A stretch of DNA of 6,006 bases from Porphyromonadaceae bacterium UBA4277. Lineage in GTDB: Bacteria; Bacteroidota; Bacteroidia; Bacteroidales; Muribaculaceae. The stretch lies in the NCBI GenBank assembly GCA_002395965.1, contig DGVT01000005.1, forward strand, positions 1-6,006, read 5' to 3'. The notes under the pieces are model-generated. The model ran no database searches and was not told the DNA's origin. It worked only from the letters and a program-made list of their open reading frames with translations. This document shows positions 1 through 5,174 of the stretch, piece after piece. The first letter of the stretch is position 1; every line of letters starts with the position of its first letter. Position numbers and translations under genes: made by a program.

Positions 1-18
1 CGATTCCGCCATCTGGGC
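1..18 (-). tRNA. tRNA-Leu, 5' end only (runs off left edge)
   Basis: The reverse complement reads GCCCAGATGGCGGAATCG. This fits the start of a bacterial leucine tRNA: a seven-base acceptor arm GCCCAGA, then T8 G9, then the D-stem start GCGG and A14-A15. tRNA-Ser genes, the other long-variable-arm class, usually begin differently (GGAGAGATGG...). Only the first 18 bases are present, so the anticodon and 3' end cannot be read. A well-formed promoter lies at the expected distance upstream (32-64), which supports the call. The isoacceptor is unknown. Confidence 0.8.
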
Positions 19-31
19 TCAAAAAGCGGAT

Positions 32-64
32 GCAAAGTTAAGTCATTTTTTGACACTGAGCAAA
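32..64 (-). promoter_or_regulatory. Bacteroidetes-type -33/-7 promoter of the tRNA-Leu gene
   Basis: On the minus strand TTTG (64-61) is followed after 20 bases by TAACTTTGC (40-32). This matches the Bacteroidetes primary sigma factor consensus TTTG-N19-21-TAnnTTTGC. Transcription would start a few bases further left, about 8 to 10 bases before the tRNA 5' end at position 18, leaving a short leader for RNase P to remove. It is the clearest promoter in the window. Confidence 0.82.
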
Positions 65-128
65 TTTTTAACAGCTTTGGCCTTAAAATTAACAATTCGT
101 GTCATTGTGAATACCGCCCAAAATACCC

Positions 129-195
129 ACATGCCCACGTTCATGCCATTCGCGCCTTGCCCTGGGGACGGTATGGCGCGGCACGTGGTATATGT
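129..195. other. GC-rich compound hairpin, possible structured RNA
   Basis: Nested complementary arms are visible: ACAT 129-132 with ATGT 192-195, CCACGT 135-140 with ACGTGG 183-188, CGCGCC 151-156 with GGCGCG 175-180, and TGCC 158-161 with GGTA 170-173 (including one G-T wobble), closing an eight-base loop. The 141-150 side carries a ten-base asymmetric bulge. An alternative pairing GCCAT 145-149 with ATGGC 173-177 is also possible. The direct strand favours a plus-strand RNA only weakly, through the single G-U pair. It could instead be a protein-binding palindrome or part of a palindromic mobile element. Family unknown. Confidence 0.45.
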
Positions 196-219
196 TACGC
201 TCTCAATGTCTTACCACAA

Positions 220-240
220 CGGCTCATCTTCGAAGTGCCG
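220..240. repeat. Dyad 1 of 4 (CATCTTCGA core)
   Basis: The outer arms CGGC (220-223) and GCCG (237-240) pair. Inside, C225-G235 and TC 227-228 with GA 232-233 pair around a TTC loop, with T-T and A-A mismatches between. The core CATCTTCGA lies at 225-233. It differs from the other three dyads in the arms but keeps them complementary. Confidence 0.5.
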
Positions 241-332
241 CGCTCTATATCGTCACCTTTCGCACAGGAGAGTGTGTCATAATTCAAATTATAGAAAATC
301 AGAGGTGATCGAAGTATAACCCGACACTTGTT

Positions 333-349
333 GTGCATCTTCGAAGCAC
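333..349. repeat. Dyad 2 of 4 (CATCTTCGA core)
   Basis: Outer arms GTGC (333-336) and GCAC (346-349) pair. After an A-A mismatch (337/345), TC 338-339 pairs with GA 343-344 around the loop TTC. Its core begins 111 bp after that of dyad 1. It lies inside the 17-bp inverted repeat. Confidence 0.5.
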
Positions 350-380
350 CCTTTTAATTCGCTGTCTTTCACCAAGCTGC

Positions 381-398
381 GCACATCTTCGATGTTGC
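381..398. repeat. Dyad 3 of 4 (CATCTTCGA core)
   Basis: ACATC (383-387) and GATGT (391-395) form a perfect five-base stem around TTC. GC 381-382 pairs with GC 397-398 across a bulged T396. The core begins 48 bp after dyad 2. Confidence 0.5.
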
Positions 399-421
399 TT
401 GCATGGTGTTAAAGAAATGGT

Positions 422-436
422 CGCATCTTCGATGCG
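422..436. repeat. Dyad 4 of 4 (CATCTTCGA core)
   Basis: CGCATC (422-427) and GATGCG (431-436) form a perfect six-base stem around TTC. The core begins 40 bp after dyad 3. The next hairpin (440-452), directly to the right, also has a TTC loop but different arms. Confidence 0.5.
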
Positions 437-439
437 TCT

Positions 440-458
440 GCGTTTTCAACGCTTTTTT
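440..458 (+). terminator. Short hairpin followed by six T, terminator-like on the plus strand
   Basis: GCGTT (440-444) and AACGC (448-452) form a perfect five-base stem around TTC, followed at once by TTTTTT (453-458). This is the layout of an intrinsic terminator for plus-strand transcription, but the stem is short. The T-run overlaps the right arm of the 17-bp inverted repeat, so termination here would leave that arm untranscribed. The two readings compete, hence the low confidence. Confidence 0.3.
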
Positions 459-494
459 GAATTATGACACACCCCGCAATGTGTTTCGCACATT

Positions 495-514
495 TGCAAG
501 TCTCCTGACTTGCA
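495..514. other. Perfect 8-bp hairpin with TCCT loop
   Basis: TGCAAGTC (495-502) is followed by the loop TCCT and the exact complement GACTTGCA (507-514). No T-run follows on either strand, so it is not a canonical intrinsic terminator. It lies downstream of the GH84 stop, in the direction of that transcript, and could act as a 3'-end stabilising stem. It could equally be a boundary of the palindromic element to its left. Confidence 0.5.
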
Positions 515-642
515 TTCAAGGCCAAGCCCATTAGAGAAGATTTACATTTATTCCATTTGAAATCAACTTATTACAGAGATGTTGAAAACTTTTAGCGGAC
601 ACCATTATTTTTTATTCTGCCGATAGTGTATCACCAGCGGGG

Positions 643-2577
643 CTATGGTTGCTGCCGGGTGGTGCGCAGCCATGTGATGAATGGTGCGAGTGAGCGAGCT
701 GCCGGCTGTGCTGTGCGCGTGTGCAGGGTGATGTCGTTGCCCATTCCACCGAGTATTTCGAACTGGAAGTCGGGGCAGTTCTCATAGTCGGTGGGCTCGG
801 GTGCTTGTCCTTGCAGCAGTGCGATGGCCTCGGCCGTCATGGCTTCGAGTCGCAGCAGCCATGGCCGCATGTCTTGATACAAGAGTGCGTTGCTTTGCGA
901 GCTGCTATCAAGTGGAATGAGCATTAGCTCATGGCATGCCCGATTTACTGCGGTCAGCTCATTTATTAGCGGGCGCGGCTCCGGCTTGCCCCCTTCCACG
1001 CTGCTCTTGTAGCCTGCGATGAGATATTCGAGAGCATCTTCGTCGTAGTATCTCAAATAGGGCGCGACTCGCCGCAGTGCCGAGGCATATTTCGGTCCTG
1101 TGACGGCGGCGAACGAGGCTTCCCAGTTGACTTGGCTGTTGAATGCCCGGTTGTTCCAGGCGTAGTCGGCCACGGCAAAGAGTGCCACCTTCGACAATTC
1201 GCCTTGCTGCATTGGATTGACGATGACGGTGGTGGTGCCGTGAAGCTGTCGCTCGAGTGTTGCAAGGCTTGCGATGTGTGTCTCGTCGCGGAAGTTGGCA
1301 TAGGTGTCCATGATGAAGAGCTTGGTCGGGTCCTGGTCGTTGCATGGGTAGTTCCACCACCAGCTCACGCTTCGGCCGAGCCATCGGCTCACCAGGTCGA
1401 GGTCATTATTGTTAGGCACGCTCCACACGTTTTGGCCTGTTATGAAAATGTTCACCTTGCGAGGTGTTGTTTGCAGTGACTCATAGAAAATCTTAGCCTT
1501 CTCCACGTCCACCCATCCGTAGGCATAGAGTTGCGGCACGTAGTTGAGCGGTCTGACGGAGTCGTCGGGTGCGGCTCCGGCCACATTCCAGCGCTGGTCG
1601 ATGCTGTGCTGCAAGGCAGTGAGGTTACGGGCACACAGGTTCATGATGGCGGTGTCGGACGGCACCCCCACGTCGTCAACAAACACTCCGAACTGCCTCA
1701 CTCCCAGCTTGTGCATATCCTCGAATTTTCCCATTATTCGGTCAATCACAGTGTGGTCGTGTGCATTGGCAAAGGCTTTTCCGGGATGTATGGCCCAGAT
1801 GAAATTCACCTTAGCAGCTGCCGCTGTTGCCGTGATGTCGCGCATCATGTCTTGCGACAGGTAGCCGATGCGCTCTTGCTCGGGGGTGATGTGTGTGGGG
1901 TAAGGCTTGTCCCAGTAGCGTGAGTGATAGGGGTCGGACTTAGCTCCATACATATAGGTATTCATCTTGTAGCGAGCCATAAAGCGGAACAGGTCTTTGG
2001 TCACGTGCACCGAATATGGCACGCCATAGTACCCCTCGATGATGCCACGGTTCTTCACGTCGGCATAGTCGTGAATGGTGCAGCATGGCATGGCAGTGTG
2101 TCCTGCGTCGAGCATCTGCTCGAGCGATGCCAGCGCGCAGAACACGGCATCGGTGTTCTCCCCTACAACCACCAGTTGAGCCTCGCCACGTTTGCTTGGC
2201 GTCAGGCTGATGATGTGACGGTCGTACTTGCCGTTGCGCTTGAGCACGCCACGGTCGATATTCAGTTCGGTGAGCCGTTTCACGGCCACATCGGCCTGTG
2301 CGTCGGTACCTAAGAGCACATACGAGCCGCTCGATGGCATTGCCGCGGTTAATTCGGCCGCCAGTCCGTGCTCAGCCAGGACCTGTTGAGTCCTTGCAAC
2401 GGTGGCGCGGTCGATAGTGCTGGCGGCTACTATTGCCACTGGCGAAGTGAATGTGGCCTGTCGGGCGGCATATTCCACTCGCTGTGGCACGGGATAGATG
2501 TCATAATGATTGGTGGCACTGACCGCCATTGCAGCAATCAGTGCCATCATTAAAGCTAAGAGTCTCATCGGGTGCAT
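643..2577 (-). CDS. Secreted GH84 beta-N-acetylglucosaminidase (O-GlcNAcase / NagI-like hexosaminidase)
   Basis: Predicted to remove terminal N-acetylglucosamine from glycans by substrate-assisted catalysis, probably in the periplasm or outside the cell. From ATG 2577 the protein has 644 residues. Residues 4-21 look like a signal peptide (MRLLALMMALIAAMAVSA) with no lipobox cysteine. Residues about 26-170 resemble the usual GH20b-like N-terminal domain, and 177 to about 470 the GH84 barrel. Motifs aligned to B. thetaiotaomicron GH84 from memory: IEGYYGVPY (G182), YGAKSDPY (K213), the catalytic pair D301-D302 in GVFVDDVG, TGQNV (V384), WWNYPCND (W407, N409, D414) and NPM (N454). A helical linker follows. 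The protein is shorter than the roughly 737-residue Bacteroides enzyme and lacks a clear C-terminal domain. ATG 2577 shares its A with the flotillin stop (TGATG), implying translational coupling; GTG 2580 and ATG 2568 are alternative starts. The natural substrate (mucin, glycoprotein or hyaluronan) cannot be read from sequence. Confidence 0.93.
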   Translation of the reverse strand: MHPMRLLALMMALIAAMAVSATNHYDIYPVPQRVEYAARQATFTSPVAIVAASTIDRATVARTQQVLAEHGLAAELTAAMPSSGSYVLLGTDAQADVAVKRLTELNIDRGVLKRNGKYDRHIISLTPSKRGEAQLVVVGENTDAVFCALASLEQMLDAGHTAMPCCTIHDYADVKNRGIIEGYYGVPYSVHVTKDLFRFMARYKMNTYMYGAKSDPYHSRYWDKPYPTHITPEQERIGYLSQDMMRDITATAAAAKVNFIWAIHPGKAFANAHDHTVIDRIMGKFEDMHKLGVRQFGVFVDDVGVPSDTAIMNLCARNLTALQHSIDQRWNVAGAAPDDSVRPLNYVPQLYAYGWVDVEKAKIFYESLQTTPRKVNIFITGQNVWSVPNNNDLDLVSRWLGRSVSWWWNYPCNDQDPTKLFIMDTYANFRDETHIASLATLERQLHGTTTVIVNPMQQGELSKVALFAVADYAWNNRAFNSQVNWEASFAAVTGPKYASALRRVAPYLRYYDEDALEYLIAGYKSSVEGGKPEPRPLINELTAVNRACHELMLIPLDSSSQSNALLYQDMRPWLLRLEAMTAEAIALLQGQAPEPTDYENCPDFQFEILGGMGNDITLHTRTAQPAARSLAPFITWLRTTRQQP

Positions 2578-4073
2578 CACTGTTGGGGTGCGGGAGTTTC
2601 GGGGTTCTTATGATCTTTTGGGTCCTCGTGCTTGCGTACGATGCTTGCCAGATCCACGCCCACTGCACTCTTGACCGTGTCGTTCACCTGCGCCAGCACC
2701 ACGGGCAGTGTTCCTGTTATGGAGCCTATACCTGCCCCACTCTCGGCGCCGCTGCTATAGATGTTAACCCCCTTGATGGTGGCCACCTGCTGGGCGATGT
2801 TATTGGTGATTTCGGGCAGTTTTTCGATTACCATCTGAGCCACGGCTGCGTCGTTATATTTCTTGAATGCTTCGGCCTTCTTCTCCATGGCTTGTGCCTC
2901 GGCCTCACCTTTCTTTTGCACGGCATAGGCCTCGGCTTCTCCGCGTGCCTTGATACCCTCGGCTTCTTGCATCATAGCGAACTTCTGTGCTTCGGCCTTA
3001 GCGCGAATGGCTTCGGCTTCCTGCTCGGCCTCATATCGTTGTGCTTCGGCTTCACGTTTACGCTTCTCGAGGTCGGCCTCGGCATTCTTCTGCACCTGGA
3101 ATTTCTCGGCCTCGGCCTGGATTTGTACCGAGTAGCGGTCGGCATCGGCCTGCTTGTTGACTTCGGCGAGCAGCTGATTTTCACGAATCTTGATTTGCTC
3201 GGTTGTAAGGTCTTGCTCCTTCTTAGTGCGGGCAATCTGTGCCTCCACCTCTTTCTCGTTGAGCACCTTTTGCTGCTCTTGCTCTTGGATGCGATAGGCA
3301 GCATCGGCCTGTGCCTGGCGTGTGTCGGCCTCCTGCTTCAGGTCGGCGCGGCGAATGGTGAGTTCGTTTTGCCGCTCGGCAATAGCCGTCTGCGACGCCA
3401 CGGTGGCATCGTTGGCCAGCTTCTCGTTTTCGGCCTTAGCCTGAGCAATGTCCTTCTCGGCCTGAGCCTTGGTGATGGCCGCATTTTTGCGAATGGTCCA
3501 GGTGTTGTCGGCACCCAGGTTCTCAATCAGCCCCAGTTCGTCGGTAATGTTTTGCACGTTGAATGCGAGGATTGAGATTCCCAACTTGGCCATGTCGGGC
3601 GCAGCCTTGTCCATAACTTGATTAGAAAATCCGTCGCGATCCACGTTCAGCTCCTTCAGTCCCTGGCTGCCGATAAGCTCACGCAGGTTACCCTGCAAGG
3701 TGTCTTGCAGTTGTGCCGATATAGTGGCTGCATCCATGTTAAGGAAGTTGCGTGCTGCCAGGCGCACGCCCTCGGGCGTAGGTGTTACGGCCACCTTAGC
3801 CACGGCATCCACATTGACGTTGATAAAGTCGTTGGTGGGCACACTGCGCTCGGTGCGTATATCTACTGTGAGCTGACCCAGATACACCTTGTCGAGGCGC
3901 TCAAAGATGGGTATTTTCACACCACCGGCGCCTATAAGGATGCGCGGCTCGCGCTTGATACCCGATATCACATAAGCCGTGCTGGGCGGTGCCTTGACGT
4001 AACATGTGAACAACACGATGAGCAGAATGAGCAATATTGCTCCTACAATAAGAGAAATATCAAAAAGGTCCAT
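2577..4073 (-). CDS. Flotillin-like SPFH-domain membrane scaffold protein
   Basis: Flotillins form large oligomers in functional membrane microdomains and organise partner proteins there. This 498-residue protein has one N-terminal membrane segment (about 6-25, ISLIVGAILLILLIVLFTCY), an SPFH/band-7 domain (about 27-200), a long Ala/Glu/Lys/Gln-rich coiled coil (about 200-405) and a flotillin C-terminal region (about 402-440, with AFKKYNDAAVAQMVIEKLPE). The length and order match bacterial FloT/YqiK-type flotillins. The tail 483-498 is charged and proline-rich. No Shine-Dalgarno precedes the ATG, as usual in Bacteroidetes. The coiled-coil codons make the DNA internally repetitive (TCGGCCT-like units at about 2860-3450), which explains long spurious open frames on the opposite strand. 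The NfeD-like partner often found beside flotillin genes is not in this window. It is followed with a one-base overlap by the GH84 gene. Confidence 0.93.
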   Translation of the reverse strand: MDLFDISLIVGAILLILLIVLFTCYVKAPPSTAYVISGIKREPRILIGAGGVKIPIFERLDKVYLGQLTVDIRTERSVPTNDFINVNVDAVAKVAVTPTPEGVRLAARNFLNMDAATISAQLQDTLQGNLRELIGSQGLKELNVDRDGFSNQVMDKAAPDMAKLGISILAFNVQNITDELGLIENLGADNTWTIRKNAAITKAQAEKDIAQAKAENEKLANDATVASQTAIAERQNELTIRRADLKQEADTRQAQADAAYRIQEQEQQKVLNEKEVEAQIARTKKEQDLTTEQIKIRENQLLAEVNKQADADRYSVQIQAEAEKFQVQKNAEADLEKRKREAEAQRYEAEQEAEAIRAKAEAQKFAMMQEAEGIKARGEAEAYAVQKKGEAEAQAMEKKAEAFKKYNDAAVAQMVIEKLPEITNNIAQQVATIKGVNIYSSGAESGAGIGSITGTLPVVLAQVNDTVKSAVGVDLASIVRKHEDPKDHKNPETPAPQQ

Positions 4074-4103
4074 GATGTTGAAGTTTTATATGGTTAGACT
4101 TTT

Positions 4104-4111
4104 CAAGTATA
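4104..4111 (-). promoter_or_regulatory. Weak -7 promoter candidate before the flotillin gene
   Basis: On the minus strand TATACTTG (4111-4104) matches TAnnTTTG at all but one defined position and lies 30 bases before the flotillin ATG. No TTTG is found at the expected -33 distance. The flotillin-GH84 pair could have its own promoter here or be read through from the LD-carboxypeptidase gene. Confidence 0.3.
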
Positions 4112-4136
4112 TCAGACAAAAAATGTGCCATTCTCT

Positions 4137-4150
4137 CAGGTTTCGACCTG
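4137..4150. other. Small hairpin between the LD-carboxypeptidase and flotillin genes
   Basis: CAGGT (4137-4141) and ACCTG (4146-4150) pair around the loop TTCG (CGAA on the minus strand). It lies 8 bases after the LD-carboxypeptidase stop. On the transcribed minus strand the nearest T-run comes about 14 bases later, so it is not a canonical terminator. It may attenuate transcription or protect the 3' end of the upstream message. Confidence 0.4.
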
Positions 4151-4158
4151 CAAAGCAA

Positions 4159-5151
4159 CTATTTATTAAAAATGAGTTTGGTTCGGTCAGGCCTTACGTT
4201 GAGCGTCACATTGCATCCCTCAATCATCGGGTAGTTCCATGCCTCGTCGTGGCTGGCCGGGAAATCATAGCAGATGGGGATTTTATAGTCTGCGAGATAT
4301 TCTTCGAGCAGCGTCGGCATATCGGCATAGCCATAGGCAGGATGGGTGTAGTCGGTAAACCGTCCTACAACGATTCCCTTCACTGCATCGAGCACTCCTT
4401 TCAGCTTTAGGAGCGTGAGCATACTCATCACTCGTGGCATAGACTCGCTCACATCTTCAAAGAACAGTATTATGTCGCGTCCTTTAACGAAGTCGCGGTC
4501 CAGGAAGTCATAATCCTTGCTGCCGGCCAGATTACTGAACACGGCCATGTTACCTCCCACGAGCATTCCCGTTGCCTTACCGTAGTGATTGAGTTTGTGA
4601 GACGGGACTTCATAGTGCGGCAGCTTTCCCATGAGCACGTCGCGCAGCATCAGAGTTATGGGGTCGTTGGCTCCACGTTCCTTCAGTGCGCCGCACATAT
4701 TGGCATGCAGGCTCATGTTACCGGCCCGCACCTGTGCACTGTGCATGCTTGTGATGTCGCTGTATCCGATAATCCATTTCGGGTATTTGCGCAGCGTGTC
4801 GATTGGGACATAAGGCAGAAGCAATGATGATCCGTAACCGCCACGTGTGCTCAGGATTGCTTTCACGTTGGGATTGCGCAGGGCATCCATGAAGTCGGCG
4901 AGGCGCTCCTCTGTTGTTCCGGCATACATCCCATGCTTGTCATACACATGCTTGCCTGTCACCACATTGAAACCCCATTGCCGCATGGCTCTTTCTCCAG
5001 CCTCTGCCACGCCATCGCCTGGTGTGCTGGCGAGCGATAGAATAGCCACTGTGTCGCCTTTTTTCAGGAATGCCGGTGCCTTAGGCGCCTGCGCCATTGC
5101 CGCTCCGGCCGTAATCGCTGCTGCCATAAGTAATAATGCAATCTTTTTCAT
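4159..5151 (-). CDS. ldcA: Exported LD-carboxypeptidase, peptidase family S66 (LdcA-like)
   Basis: S66 enzymes cut the L-to-D bond of murein tetrapeptides, releasing the terminal D-alanine during cell-wall recycling or remodelling. The 330-residue protein begins with a clear signal peptide (KKIALLLMAAAITAGAAMAQA, about 2-22), placing it in the periplasm, whereas the classical LdcA is cytoplasmic. The family's catalytic triad is visible: Ser108 in RGGYGSS (103-109), Glu232 in LFFEDVSE, and His301 in PASHDEAW. IIGYSDIT (127-134) is another conserved family motif. The length is normal for the family. The gene starts 23 bp after the LRR gene ends, so co-transcription is likely. The leader is A-rich with no strong Shine-Dalgarno. 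The MccF branch of S66, which confers microcin C immunity, shares these motifs and cannot be fully excluded, but the signal peptide argues for a wall substrate. Confidence 0.92.
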   Translation of the reverse strand: MKKIALLLMAAAITAGAAMAQAPKAPAFLKKGDTVAILSLASTPGDGVAEAGERAMRQWGFNVVTGKHVYDKHGMYAGTTEERLADFMDALRNPNVKAILSTRGGYGSSLLLPYVPIDTLRKYPKWIIGYSDITSMHSAQVRAGNMSLHANMCGALKERGANDPITLMLRDVLMGKLPHYEVPSHKLNHYGKATGMLVGGNMAVFSNLAGSKDYDFLDRDFVKGRDIILFFEDVSESMPRVMSMLTLLKLKGVLDAVKGIVVGRFTDYTHPAYGYADMPTLLEEYLADYKIPICYDFPASHDEAWNYPMIEGCNVTLNVRPDRTKLIFNK

Positions 5152-5174
5152 ATCTATTGTTGTTTACCTGTTTG

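Larger units (their letters stand above)
272..472. repeat. Perfect 17-bp inverted repeat enclosing 167 bp
   Basis: The left arm GTGTGTCATAATTCAAA (272-288) is the exact reverse complement of the right arm at 456-472. Such a match is very unlikely by chance in about 600 bp. The enclosed segment carries dyads 2, 3 and 4 and the 440-452 hairpin. The left arm also contains half of a local palindrome, ATAATT-CA-AATTAT (279-292). Just outside the arms is a 9-bp direct repeat TTTCGCACA (258-266 and 484-492), at unequal distances of 5 and 11 bases. The arms could be the closing stem of a structured RNA or sub-terminal inverted repeats of a MITE-like element. Confidence 0.75.
65..642. other. 578-bp intergenic region without a convincing protein gene, rich in palindromes
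   Basis: This stretch separates the end of the GH84 gene from the tRNA-Leu promoter. An 89-codon open frame at 50-319 (+) starts inside the tRNA promoter and encodes no recognisable domain, so I do not call it. Instead the region contains many inverted repeats, listed separately: a compound hairpin at 129-195, four short dyads with a CATCTTCGA core, a 17-bp inverted repeat at 272-288/456-472, a hairpin plus T-run at 440-458 and an 8-bp hairpin at 495-514. I see no canonical minus-strand terminator directly after the GH84 stop and no good internal promoter on either strand. Confidence 0.7.

Noticed and set aside
50..319. 89-codon open frame on the plus strand in the left intergenic region
   Set aside because: It begins inside the tRNA-Leu promoter, has no recognisable domain or coherent composition, and overlaps the strong palindromes. 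It is better explained as chance.
225..432. CRISPR array, considered because of the four repeated CATCTTCGA cores
   Set aside because: The shared core is only 9 bp and the spacing is irregular (111, 48, 40 bp). There are no 25-40 bp repeats and no cas genes in the window.
129..514. Retron-like or other reverse-transcriptase-associated RNA
   Set aside because: The structure is suggestive, but there is no reverse transcriptase gene in the window and no recognisable msr/msd arrangement.
509..603. Possible insertion-sequence remnant: a short plus-strand frame ending in YYRDVENF and a stop, followed by AGCGGACACC
   Set aside because: The reading is suggestive of a transposase C-terminus and IS end, but it spans only 28 codons and I cannot place it in a named family. 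A BLASTX/ISfinder search of 480-640 would decide; a hit to a transposase C-terminus would revive it.
605..640. Terminator for the GH84 operon near GATA-CAC-TATC
   Set aside because: The stem is only four base pairs, and on the minus strand it is followed by an A-run rather than a T-run.
959..1384. 141-codon minus-strand frame inside the GH84 gene
   Set aside because: It is another frame of the well-supported GH84 coding sequence, with low-complexity Arg/Ala-rich composition typical of a shadow.
2529..3575. 348-codon plus-strand open frame, Leu/Gly/Cys-rich, opposite the flotillin and the GH84 start
   Set aside because: It is a shadow of the Ala/Glu-rich coiled-coil codons of the flotillin gene, which read as Leu/Gly-rich on the other strand. 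There is no plausible start signal and no domain.
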